A DNA stretch of 21,569 nt from a virus, in the IMG/VR virus record IMGVR_UViG_3300027306_000017, positions 1 to 21,569 of that record; one strand, 5' to 3'. The notes below the pieces were generated by a model. The model ran no database searches, was not told the origin of the DNA, and was given only the letters and a program-made list of their open reading frames with translations. The translations under genes and the position numbers were made by a program. This document shows, piece by piece, positions 1-6,555 of the stretch (positions are counted from its first letter, which is position 1; the number at the start of each line of letters is the position of its first letter).

Positions 1-239
1 GTTTGATATGAATGTTCGCAATGGACTCGATCCTTTTCTTTGGCAATCACTTCTCCATTCAAAATCTGAAAGTCAGCCATTTGCCCATATGCAGTGGCAT
101 AGTAGACACCAATCGTCAAAAGACATGCGGCAAGCACGTTCAACGCAAATTCAGTTCCTGTGATCTTGTGTTTCCAAATCAAAAGTCCAATCAATGGACT
201 CAGAATCGGAATCAAGATGATGAAATAAATCAGGTTCAT
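1..239 (-). CDS. Phage membrane protein, C-terminus cut by window edge
   Basis: Partial gene: 79 codons are visible from the ATG at 239 to the left edge, with no stop. The start follows a GAGAGGA Shine-Dalgarno and is preceded by a strong promoter (269-297). The N-terminus holds two hydrophobic segments, about residues 2-22 (starting MNLIYFIILIP) and 33-51, separated by a short basic loop (KHK). The visible part ends in DRVHCEHSYQ, a Cys/His-rich stretch that may begin a metal-binding or disulphide-bonded tail. The arrangement (two membrane segments, then a Cys/His-rich tail) resembles small inner-membrane proteins I recall from large T4-like phages, but I cannot name a family. It is probably inserted in the host inner membrane. 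The function is unknown. Confidence 0.8.
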   Translation of the reverse strand, partial: MNLIYFIILIPILSPLIGLLIWKHKITGTEFALNVLAACLLTIGVYYATAYGQMADFQILNGEVIAKEKDRVHCEHSYQ

Positions 240-268
240 AAAAATCCTCTCATAACAATGATTATCAG

Positions 269-297
269 ATTATATGAAGAAAAAGATGTCAAGTCAA
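269..297 (-). promoter_or_regulatory. Early-type sigma-70-like promoter of unit F
   Basis: Reading the minus strand: -35 TTGACT (292-297), 17-base spacer, -10 TATAAT (269-274, perfect). A second overlapping TTGACA (287-292) gives only a 12-base spacer. The -35 overlaps the last codons of the upstream membrane-protein gene. The transcription start is expected near 262, just ahead of the gene starting at 239. Confidence 0.8.
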
Positions 298-560
298 GTT
301 TTTTTCTTAGTCAACTGAATTGTAAGAATCGTTGCGCATCCAATTAGATGCCCAGCCTGGATCAGAGCTGCGATCCCATCATGCTTTACGACGCCAAAAT
401 ATAGAATTGAGATCAAAGAACATAGAGTCCAAAGCGCCCATCCGAAGATGTTTGTATCGCTTTCTTTTGATTTCAACATCGTGACAACATTTGGGACATA
501 TCCAATCAGAACGATGAATCCAACAGTCATGAAAGCATACGTGATAAGTGTGTCAATCAT
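294..560 (-). CDS. SemiSWEET/PQ-loop-like three-helix membrane protein
   Basis: 88 residues, about the size of a bacterial SemiSWEET half-transporter. Three hydrophobic helices are visible: about 8-29, 38-58 and 61-82. The first contains Pro23-Asn24 in the context GYVPNVVTMLKSK, matching the PQ/PN signature at the end of helix 1 in the PQ-loop/SWEET superfamily. A short polar loop with SKESD follows, then a Trp-rich second helix. Known SemiSWEETs dimerise to carry small sugars, and the nicotinamide riboside transporter PnuC shares this fold. The substrate here is unknown. The ATG overlaps the stop of the upstream nucleotidyltransferase gene (ATGA), so it is translationally coupled and is the last gene of unit E. 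The fold call is by motif and topology only. Confidence 0.7.
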   Translation of the reverse strand: MIDTLITYAFMTVGFIVLIGYVPNVVTMLKSKESDTNIFGWALWTLCSLISILYFGVVKHDGIAALIQAGHLIGCATILTIQLTKKKT

Positions 561-1543
561 AGAAAACCTTCTTCCTTAGCAAATTTGATGATTTGATATG
601 ATACATCCTCGGAAGTCATATATTCCATTTCTTCTTTCGAGACAACTGTCAAGAATTTAGACATGAACACAGACAGATCTTTTCCTGAGAGATTTGGTAC
701 AAGATTCATGACGACAGATCCATTGAAAATTGATCGAACATACTCAGATTTTATCCAATTTCTGATGATCATTTCGTATTCATCAAAGCAGTCAAACTTC
801 AAGAAAACTCGAGAAAGATAAGAAACAGATGGCATCCATTGATAGTCTTTAGATCCATCCAATTCATTGAGTTTTTCTGCAAATTGAAGGAATGCAGTGT
901 AAGTCTTCCTCTTTCGATCTCGCATTCTTGCTTTTGCATTTCGATTATCTAGATCGAAGATGTCATATGAATAGAATTTTGATGAAACGACATATTCAAA
1001 GATGTCATCAAGTGTTTCAAATCCAGACTTCCAAGTTTCATAGCTGTAATCCCCGAATTCGAGAATTTCTTTGATGTCCTTCGATAGACAGATTTCTCCA
1101 ATGACACGCGTCTCATTCATGACACAAAGCCATAGACCATCATGTCCAAACTTCAATCCCATCTTATGGTAGATTCGACCTACTAGATTTCCAAGATCGT
1201 TGTATGCAAAATATGCACTTGCAATGTCCATGTCTTCTTTGGGCAAGAAGATGAAGTCAATTTGAACATTCTCATAATCGAAAGAATAGCAGTTTGAATT
1301 CTGAACGATTTCAAGAGGAGCGTATGCAGATTGGATGATTTCTTTCCTACGATCATCGTTGACTCCGATAGAAAGCAAGACATCGATATCTCCATGGCTC
1401 GGCTTTTGATGATAAGACTTTACCAGTCTTACATCTGATCCCGGGAAAATTGTCTGAGCAATGCAAACAATCTTTCCACTCAGATGCTTATATTCTTCAG
1501 AGTTGACTCGGCGAGTTTCAAAAGAAAGAGCATTACCTCCCAT
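557..1543 (-). CDS. Putative pol-beta-fold nucleotidyltransferase
   Basis: 328 residues. The N-terminus reads MGGNALSFETRR. The catalytic pattern of the polymerase-beta nucleotidyltransferase superfamily is visible: Gly51-Asp52-Ile53-Asp54 after SYHQKPSH (the hG..DxD metal site) and a third acidic residue, Asp96, in VQIDFIF. The usual serine of the hGS motif is not obvious; Ser49-His50 sits just before the glycine. The remaining 200 residues look helical and basic in places (RMRDRKRKT around 206-214), which would suit binding a nucleic acid. Such enzymes move nucleotides onto RNA, protein or small molecules; the substrate cannot be read here. The start overlaps the end of the upstream gene by 11 bases and the stop overlaps the next start (ATGA), so it is mid-operon in unit E. 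Confidence 0.7.
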   Translation of the reverse strand: MGGNALSFETRRVNSEEYKHLSGKIVCIAQTIFPGSDVRLVKSYHQKPSHGDIDVLLSIGVNDDRRKEIIQSAYAPLEIVQNSNCYSFDYENVQIDFIFLPKEDMDIASAYFAYNDLGNLVGRIYHKMGLKFGHDGLWLCVMNETRVIGEICLSKDIKEILEFGDYSYETWKSGFETLDDIFEYVVSSKFYSYDIFDLDNRNAKARMRDRKRKTYTAFLQFAEKLNELDGSKDYQWMPSVSYLSRVFLKFDCFDEYEMIIRNWIKSEYVRSIFNGSVVMNLVPNLSGKDLSVFMSKFLTVVSKEEMEYMTSEDVSYQIIKFAKEEGFL

Positions 1544-1829
1544 GATTTTTCATCCTTTTCAAGATTTCATCTTCAACTTCTTGCCTCGATGTCCAATATC
1601 GACAAGCAAACTTTGCTTTCAGATTATCGCCAATTACAAACCCAGAATTCTTTGAATTTGCTTCGGCAACTTCCATTAGAAAGTCCCACATTGCAGCCTT
1701 TTGCTCAATTTCACTTGTTGATCGATATAGCTTAGTTCCAACTTCAAGTTGATCAAATGGCACTGAAGGTTCGATAGATTTTGGGGTTCGATCGTTCGGC
1801 CAATCTTCAACAACGGCAACGTGATTCAT
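1533..1829 (-). CDS. Hypothetical protein
   Basis: 98 residues with no family I recognise. It is acidic in the middle and carries a Trp-containing segment (AAMWDFLMEVAEANSKN) that looks helical, followed by CRYWTSRQEVEDEILKRMKN, a charged helix at the C-terminus. The ATG at 1829 has only a poor Shine-Dalgarno. An 11-codon reading frame just upstream ends in an ATGA overlap with this start, which might help reinitiation. Its stop overlaps the nucleotidyltransferase start by 11 bases. Base and codon use match the neighbours, so I take it as a real gene of unit E. Confidence 0.65.
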   Translation of the reverse strand: MNHVAVVEDWPNDRTPKSIEPSVPFDQLEVGTKLYRSTSEIEQKAAMWDFLMEVAEANSKNSGFVIGDNLKAKFACRYWTSRQEVEDEILKRMKNHGR

Positions 1830-1896
1830 TTTTTCAAAGAAATGATAGCAAAAAGGATCATGATTGCATCAAAGATATAGGAAAAGAGGAGAGATG

Positions 1897-2103
1897 TTAT
1901 TCATTGAAGTTCCAATATCCAAGCATGATTCCGACAGGAAAGATAAAAATTCCAATCAGACGAATCAGCGTTTTGGCGACTTGCTTCTTTGTAGAAATAC
2001 CGAAATCTGCAAAGAACATCACGACATTTGCGCAATAACCATAGAGGCTAGCACAGAATATCATAAAACCAAGTGCAATTACAGCAAGAAAGAATCCATT
2101 CAT
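1897..2103 (-). CDS. Small two-helix membrane protein
   Basis: 68 residues, mostly hydrophobic. Helix 1 runs from about residue 4 to 32 (FFLAVIALGFMIFC at its start) and helix 2 from about 44 to 63 (LIRLIGIFIFPVGIMLGYW), joined by a short segment with two lysines (STKKQ). There is no cleavable signal peptide. The ATG overlaps the stop of the upstream gene (ATGA), indicating coupled translation within unit E. It is likely an inner-membrane protein made early in infection. No function can be assigned. Confidence 0.65.
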   Translation of the reverse strand: MNGFFLAVIALGFMIFCASLYGYCANVVMFFADFGISTKKQVAKTLIRLIGIFIFPVGIMLGYWNFNE

Positions 2104-2282
2104 TTTACATTCCTTGGAAATCGGCGACGAAAATCGTCAATGCGAGTTTGAGACTTCGTTGTGATTGTGATGTTCCGATATTTCACTACGAAGTGAATTT
2201 GTGTGTTGTTGATCGCAAGAATCTTTGCCTCTGCAGAAGAATCATTCGCAACCCATGTTTGTCCTGCTTTCAATTGATCCAT
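2100..2282 (-). CDS. Hypothetical small basic protein
   Basis: 60 residues with alternating hydrophobic and polar residues (KILAINNTQIHFVVKYRNI), suggesting a small all-beta, perhaps SH3-like, domain. It ends in a very basic tail (RIDDFRRRFPRNVK). It starts at the ATG 2282, one base after the stop of the upstream gene, behind a GAGG Shine-Dalgarno, and its stop overlaps the next start (ATGA). The tight packing and residue pattern support a true gene. The basic tail could bind nucleic acid, but this is inference. Confidence 0.65.
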   Translation of the reverse strand: MDQLKAGQTWVANDSSAEAKILAINNTQIHFVVKYRNITITTKSQTRIDDFRRRFPRNVK

Positions 2283-2283
2283 T

Positions 2284-2868
2284 TTAGCCTCGATAAAAAG
2301 TAATCGTGCATTTCAGATTTTTGTCTTCTGGGATATAAACCATCAACTCGCCATCCCAATACTCGTTCTTCATTGCTCGAACTGTATCTTGAACAAATTT
2401 ACGAACAGATCCAGTCTTTGCCGAAGTAACTTCCAGAAAAAGAGGAAAATTATCAACTCGATGTTCGAAATTCTTCGATCGAGGATTCCATAGCATCTGG
2501 TCTGTGTTGATTTGCATGATGATAGATTTCTTTTGTTTCTGTTTCTTGATTTTACAATCTGCATTTTCTGATGTCAAGAAGCTCATATCAAAATTTTCAA
2601 GAGCCTTTTCGCATGCCATCTTGATTTTATTTGCTGCAGGGAAATAGTGCTTATTACATTGATTCAAATACTTTTCAAGCAGAGCGTACCTAACAATCTC
2701 AGCCTTTTGTAGTGTAGCAAAAACAGAAGAGCCAATGTATCGACGTTTCCCATCAACAAAGATCCAAGCCATTACTCTGGATTCTGCCTTTGCAAGAACC
2801 TTTACAACCGGCTTCCATGGGCGTTTGACTTCAACAAAATACCAATCTGTTTCTTTTGCACTTGACAT
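2284..2868 (-). CDS. Hypothetical protein, first gene of unit E
   Basis: 194 residues with no family I recognise. It seems to have two parts: an N-terminal mixed alpha/beta part (about 1-85, with DWYFVEVKRPWKPVVKVLAK and VDGKRRYIGSSVF) and a C-terminal beta-rich part (about 115-194), joined by a lysine/glutamine linker (KIKKQKQKK, about 106-114). The ATG at 2868 lies 6 bases after a strong GAAGGAG Shine-Dalgarno and directly downstream of a clear promoter (2887-2915). As the promoter-proximal gene it should be the most strongly expressed member of unit E. No membrane segment or catalytic motif is seen. Confidence 0.75.
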   Translation of the reverse strand: MSSAKETDWYFVEVKRPWKPVVKVLAKAESRVMAWIFVDGKRRYIGSSVFATLQKAEIVRYALLEKYLNQCNKHYFPAANKIKMACEKALENFDMSFLTSENADCKIKKQKQKKSIIMQINTDQMLWNPRSKNFEHRVDNFPLFLEVTSAKTGSVRKFVQDTVRAMKNEYWDGELMVYIPEDKNLKCTITFYRG

Positions 2869-2886
2869 ATTAGCTCCTTCAATCAG

Positions 2887-2915
2887 ATTTTAACAATCAT
2901 TTCCAGAGATGTCAA
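2887..2915 (-). promoter_or_regulatory. Early-type sigma-70-like promoter of unit E
   Basis: Minus strand: -35 TTGACA (2910-2915, perfect), 17-base spacer, -10 TAAAAT (2887-2892, one mismatch). It lies only four bases past the terminator hairpin that closes the NAD operon, so the two units are insulated back to back. Confidence 0.85.
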
Positions 2916-2918
2916 TAG

Positions 2919-2940
2919 AAAAGGGCCGAAAGGCCCTTTT
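2919..2940 (-). terminator. Rho-independent terminator of the NAD operon
   Basis: Nine-base-pair stem AAAAGGGCC / GGCCCTTTT with a four-base loop (TTTC on the minus strand). It lies 14 bases after the stop of the nicotinamide phosphoribosyltransferase gene. The T-run is part of the stem; the same hairpin could also work on the plus strand. Confidence 0.8.
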
Positions 2941-2954
2941 CTTGACTATGACAT

Positions 2955-4451
2955 TCAAGCCAATGCAATCTGATCTGCAGCGTACTTCTGGATGCCGGAT
3001 CGTGCTTCAATGAAATTCGGTTCGTTGAAGATTTCTCCATCTTCAAAAACAACTGCCATCATGTCAACATCAGTAGGCAAAACATCTTCGATACGAACAG
3101 ACACAAACTCACCTTCGCGCATGACGGTAGTGATACGACCACGCAAAGAAGTCTTACCAGGATCGGTGATCGGTTCTTTATAGATGTCCTTCCACTCGCC
3201 ATCAACATTGATTGCTGCACCCTTCATTGCATACTTCATCCAATCTCGATCGCAGTGCTGGAGCAATCCACCTCCCATACCGAAAACGATGTTTTCTGCT
3301 GAAATGCCGTTCAACTTCAAGTGTTCAAGAATTTCAGGGATGCTGTAGAGGTTGATGCCATCACCCTGAAGAACTCGGATACAATCAGGAAGAACACGAT
3401 AGCCCTTCTTATTGATCGTGTATCCAAACCCTTCCATCAAAATTTCGATAATCTGAAGAACAACATCTTTCGGAACTCCAGAGTCTGGACGTACAACGAA
3501 TCGACCGCCGCTTTGCTCAATTTGCTCCTTGAAATCGGTCGAAACCCACTTTGCAAAGCGGAATGGTTCGTAAAGATCTGCAACAGCAGAAACGATAGCG
3601 CCTTTGCCTCGCTTGGAAAGCAAATTAACAGCCATCCGCAAAGCTTCATAATCGTTCTTAGTAGCAGCGTCCGCATTCGCTCCCATCACGGAGTGTTCGG
3701 TAGCAAGAACAGAGAATGCAGGCATGCTTGCATCATCTGCTTCGTCTAGACCGTAGAAATCATAGAGAACAGCAATCGCTTGCATGGTATCCGTGCCAAA
3801 GAAACTGAGCAAGTGACCAGAACCACCACCTGCGGACTCTACAGAAGAAACGCCTCGGAAACCGAAATCATGCAAAGCAAAATCAAGGCCACCTTGTCGA
3901 TCATCGTCGACAGTTTCTTTCCAGTATTTCCCGATGTTGATCCGACTCTGCAAAGAAATCGATGCAACAGTGGACGCGTGCCAACTTTGAAGCCAAAGAG
4001 GTTCAAAGTAAGACACAAGCCATCCAAAGCGAGAATCGGTGCATTCGACAGTGAAAGGAGCAACATTTGCTCGAGTCACAGAACCTTCAGGAATTGCACG
4101 AACTCGAAGAGGAAGATTACCGCCAAATTCAGTCACGATGGTATTCCAGCCTTCTTCATTGAAGATACCAGGACCAAGGTGACGATCGGAGAATCGTTTT
4201 GCACGCCTCACATCGGCCATCGTGAGCTTTTTAGAGAAGCAACGACGCAAAATCAGATTGAGTCCCCAGAAAACTGCTTTATCAAGTCCTTTGATGAAAC
4301 CACGCGGGCCAGCATAGGAAAAGAAACCTTGAGTACCGTCTGGCAGCATGAGCCAGTGGCCGATCTTGTAAGAATCAGTCTTGAGAATCATGTTCTCAGA
4401 AAGAAAACCAATATCAAGAAGACTTTGATCAATACCTTTATCACTCCACAT
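2955..4451 (-). CDS. nadV: Nicotinamide phosphoribosyltransferase (NAMPT)
   Basis: 498 residues, the family's usual length. It joins nicotinamide and PRPP to make NMN, the first step of NAD+ salvage. Conserved landmarks (from the ATG): TDSYK near 25-29; LHDFGFRGVSSVESAGGG with substrate Asp195; His253 in ATEHSVMGA, matching the histidine that human NAMPT phosphorylates (H247); VVRPDSG with Arg321 and Asp323; QGDG at 362-365; and FGMGGGLLQ. All catalytic residues that I can check are present. I chose ATG 4451, not the upstream TTG at 4466, because GAAGGAG sits 6 bases before this ATG. It is the last gene of unit D, 48 bases after the NMN adenylyltransferase gene. Phage homologues are known, for example NadV of vibriophage KVP40. 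Confidence 0.96.
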   Translation of the reverse strand: MWSDKGIDQSLLDIGFLSENMILKTDSYKIGHWLMLPDGTQGFFSYAGPRGFIKGLDKAVFWGLNLILRRCFSKKLTMADVRRAKRFSDRHLGPGIFNEEGWNTIVTEFGGNLPLRVRAIPEGSVTRANVAPFTVECTDSRFGWLVSYFEPLWLQSWHASTVASISLQSRINIGKYWKETVDDDRQGGLDFALHDFGFRGVSSVESAGGGSGHLLSFFGTDTMQAIAVLYDFYGLDEADDASMPAFSVLATEHSVMGANADAATKNDYEALRMAVNLLSKRGKGAIVSAVADLYEPFRFAKWVSTDFKEQIEQSGGRFVVRPDSGVPKDVVLQIIEILMEGFGYTINKKGYRVLPDCIRVLQGDGINLYSIPEILEHLKLNGISAENIVFGMGGGLLQHCDRDWMKYAMKGAAINVDGEWKDIYKEPITDPGKTSLRGRITTVMREGEFVSVRIEDVLPTDVDMMAVVFEDGEIFNEPNFIEARSGIQKYAADQIALA

Positions 4452-4468
4452 TTGAAACTCCTTCAAAT
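4450..4468 (-). promoter_or_regulatory. Hairpin with Shine-Dalgarno in its loop at the nadV start
   Basis: On the minus-strand RNA: stem ATTTGAA / TTCAAAT (7 perfect pairs) closing the loop GGAGT, which holds the Shine-Dalgarno core. The first two bases of the start codon are paired in the 3' arm. The same design with a different outer stem is found at the partner gene (5547-5565). Confidence 0.6.
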
Positions 4469-4499
4469 TTTAGAATCCAAAAAGCGGGATTCTTTCGCT

Positions 4500-5549
4500 T
4501 TAGAAACTGATGAACTTTGAGACAATCATGAAGTGATCTTCATAGAATTGATCTCGACATTCGTAAACTTCTTGAAGAGGCATCCACCATGCTTTTTCTG
4601 CATCATCTTCACCACGAACATGAGGCAAATCAACATGATCTGCAAGCTTGAAGAAGTAAGCATTTGTGACTGTACGTCCTCGTTCCGATCGAGCAGGATC
4701 ATCAAAAATTTCAAATCCGGCGATCGAGCCGCGAAGAACCTTGTCTGGAACTTTCAGTCCAGTTTCTTCACGAAGTTCTCGGATACACCCGTCAATAATT
4801 CGCTCATTCTGATTCAAAAACCCACCAGGGAGAGCTACAAGACCTTTTCCTGGATTTCCTTTTCGTTTGATAACCAGAAGATGTCCTGATTGTACCACGA
4901 CCGCATCTGTTGTCAAGAAGATAGGAGGAAAAGGAGCAGCTTCCCACGACTTCTTATATGCCTTGATGAATTCGTATTCTTGTTGAAGAGACTTCCATTC
5001 ATCAGATTCGCGGAACTTCTTCAAAAACTCGATCGTTGTTTCTGGAAGAAAACAATGTGCATCTTCATCGGAAGCATTGATGTTGAAGTAAATGTCTCGA
5101 ATGTAGGTTGCAGACAAAAATTCTTCACCATTCATCAGAGCAGGAACGACAATTGGTTTCCAATTCTTGAACCAGAAAGGATAGCTTGTTTCTTCTTCTT
5201 TCGAAGAACACACGATTTCAATCTCAGACTTCGATCCATCCATCTGAGCAACGGATGTAAATTGCTTGACAATTTTCTGAACCTTTGCGAGCCAAGCAAC
5301 ATTATCTGGCTGATCTTCCATTGGCTGGATTACGATCTTGCCTGCTAGACTAGGATCTTGCTTGATCCATTTCTCGAGAATCTTGCGACGATCATCGTAT
5401 GTGAAAGGATTTTTCAAATTACGAGAACGGTATGCAGATCCGATGATGATAATCAGAAGGTCAGCGCCGTCTGCTGCTTTCTTGATTGTTTCACAATGGC
5501 CGATGTGCAAAGGCGACATTCGACCGATAAAAACTCGAACTTTCTTCAT
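4500..5549 (-). CDS. nadM: Bifunctional NMN adenylyltransferase / Nudix hydrolase
   Basis: 349 residues, two domains. Residues 1-200 are an NMN adenylyltransferase (NMN + ATP to NAD+): GRMSPLHIGH at 9-18 matches the (H/T)xGH nucleotide-binding motif, and LSATYIRD near 145-152 matches the second ATP-binding motif. Residues 205-349 are a Nudix hydrolase with a perfect Nudix box (G243, E249, R257-E258-L259, E261-E262, G264-L265) after LPGGF. The fusion matches the NadM-Nudix type, known as NatV in phage KVP40, whose Nudix half acts on ADP-ribose-like compounds. It starts at ATG 5549 with GGAG 5 bases upstream, inside a hairpin. It is the middle gene of unit D, 32 bases after the HD gene. Together with nadV it forms a nicotinamide-to-NAD+ route that phages use against NAD-depleting defences (NARP2). 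Confidence 0.95.
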   Translation of the reverse strand: MKKVRVFIGRMSPLHIGHCETIKKAADGADLLIIIIGSAYRSRNLKNPFTYDDRRKILEKWIKQDPSLAGKIVIQPMEDQPDNVAWLAKVQKIVKQFTSVAQMDGSKSEIEIVCSSKEEETSYPFWFKNWKPIVVPALMNGEEFLSATYIRDIYFNINASDEDAHCFLPETTIEFLKKFRESDEWKSLQQEYEFIKAYKKSWEAAPFPPIFLTTDAVVVQSGHLLVIKRKGNPGKGLVALPGGFLNQNERIIDGCIRELREETGLKVPDKVLRGSIAGFEIFDDPARSERGRTVTNAYFFKLADHVDLPHVRGEDDAEKAWWMPLQEVYECRDQFYEDHFMIVSKFISF

Positions 5550-5565
5550 AGAAACTCCTTCTATG
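5547..5565 (-). promoter_or_regulatory. Hairpin with Shine-Dalgarno in its loop at the nadM start
   Basis: On the minus-strand RNA: stem CATAGAA / TTCTATG (7 perfect pairs) closing the loop GGAGT. The entire ATG start codon forms the end of the 3' arm. It shares loop and inner three pairs with the hairpin at the nadV start, while the outer pairs differ but still match. Confidence 0.6.
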
Positions 5566-5581
5566 TTGTTGATAAATCTAT

Positions 5582-6256
5582 TTAGCCTGCCTGGCTAACA
5601 TCTCCAATGATGTATGTCTGATGAATTTCCATCATCTGTTCAATTGAAAATTTGATGATTTCGGCCTTAGACGAAAGAGTTGGATCATATCGCCGAATCT
5701 TCTTGAGCAATGGAATTACATATTTTTCTGTCTCTTGGATGTAAGATTCAATCTTTGCCTCAGAAAACACTCCAGGCATCGTAGATAGATTGTTTTCGCG
5801 ATCAATGACCTTCACAATCGCAGCCGCCAAATGCAATTCGAGGTTTCCAAGATTTTCGTAATAAGAATCGGTCGTTTGAAACTTGTTCTTATCCAAAGTT
5901 TCCATTTCAGCAAGCAAATTGAGACCACAGATTTTTTCAATCTCATTGAAGATGTATTCACGATTTCCATCGGACTTTGCATCCTCGAGAAGATCATGAC
6001 CAAGACAGATTGATACAAGATCCCCAGCAAATCCGATATCATAAGACTCGAAAATGTTTGCCGCTCGAAGAGCGAGAGCAATTGGATGAGAACGTTCTGG
6101 AGTGAATCCATCCTTACGATACTTGCCATCTGTCACGTTCTCAAGAAGAGCCATCATCTTGTATGCACGTTTCCATTCAACATTATCCGGAGATCCCCGA
6201 ACCACACCTTCAATGTAATAACGAAGAGCAATACGTTGTTTATCAAATCGTTGCAT
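5582..6256 (-). CDS. SpoT/MESH1-like HD-domain nucleotide hydrolase
   Basis: 224 residues. The metal-binding pattern of the RelA/SpoT-type HD hydrolases is present in order: Arg47 (KYRKDG), His57 (SHPIALALRA), His87-Asp88 with Glu91-Asp92 (GHDLLEDAK), and Asp152 with Asn156 (VIDRENN), matching SpoT's R, H, HDxxED and DRLHN. No synthetase or regulatory domain follows, so it is a single-domain protein like MESH1 or a small alarmone hydrolase. Those enzymes hydrolyse (p)ppGpp, and metazoan MESH1 also acts on NADPH. ATG 6256 is chosen because GGAGA lies 7 bases upstream; an upstream TTG at 6268 would contain that site. It is first in unit D, ahead of the two NAD genes. The substrate is inferred only. 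Confidence 0.8.
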   Translation of the reverse strand: MQRFDKQRIALRYYIEGVVRGSPDNVEWKRAYKMMALLENVTDGKYRKDGFTPERSHPIALALRAANIFESYDIGFAGDLVSICLGHDLLEDAKSDGNREYIFNEIEKICGLNLLAEMETLDKNKFQTTDSYYENLGNLELHLAAAIVKVIDRENNLSTMPGVFSEAKIESYIQETEKYVIPLLKKIRRYDPTLSSKAEIIKFSIEQMMEIHQTYIIGDVSQAG

Positions 6257-6279
6257 ATAAGTCTCCAAATTGTTTCATA

Positions 6280-6308
6280 ATGATATGATCTTCTGACATC
6301 GATGTCAA
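6280..6308 (-). promoter_or_regulatory. Early-type promoter of the HD-NAD operon with palindromic operator-like site
   Basis: Minus strand: -35 TTGACA (6303-6308, perfect), 17-base spacer, -10 TATCAT (6280-6285). The -35 is embedded in a perfect 14-base palindrome, TGACATCGATGTCA (6294-6307), covering five of the six -35 bases and half of the spacer. This is a natural position for a repressor to block the polymerase. No other early promoter in the window has this palindrome. Confidence 0.8.
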
Positions 6309-6312
6309 TATC

Positions 6313-6555
6313 TTATGAATTCATATCTTCAATTGTAACCAGATCGATATGATTACTTTTGATCCATGCATCGAGATCAAAATCATCCGGAAAAACAATA
6401 GTCTCTACTTGAAGTCCATCGCCAGATGCGTAAGTCTCATCACCTTCGTTAGCCAGATCTTCCATCATATCAATTACTGCCGAGTCTTTGACCCAGCGAA
6501 TATGAGATGATCCATCTCCAGAATTGCAGATTACAAAATTGATAGATTGAGGCAT
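6313..6555 (-). CDS. Small acidic hypothetical protein
   Basis: 80 residues, strongly acidic (clusters such as DMMEDLANEGDE and FPDDFDLDAW). The N-terminal half reads like beta strands (INFVICNSGDGSSHIRWVK) and the C-terminal third like helix. I chose ATG 6555, not an upstream TTG at 6570, because the GGAG Shine-Dalgarno lies between them. The stop of the AAA+ gene and this ATG share one base (TAATG), a classic coupling arrangement, so it may be a partner or regulator of the ATPase. It is the last gene of unit C. No named family. Confidence 0.7.
   Translation of the reverse strand: MPQSINFVICNSGDGSSHIRWVKDSAVIDMMEDLANEGDETYASGDGLQVETIVFPDDFDLDAWIKSNHIDLVTIEDMNS

Noticed and set aside
3780-4520. 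Long plus-strand frame (246 codons) opposite nadV
   Set aside because: It is a shadow of the conserved NAMPT gene on the minus strand. It has no Shine-Dalgarno or promoter and low-complexity composition.
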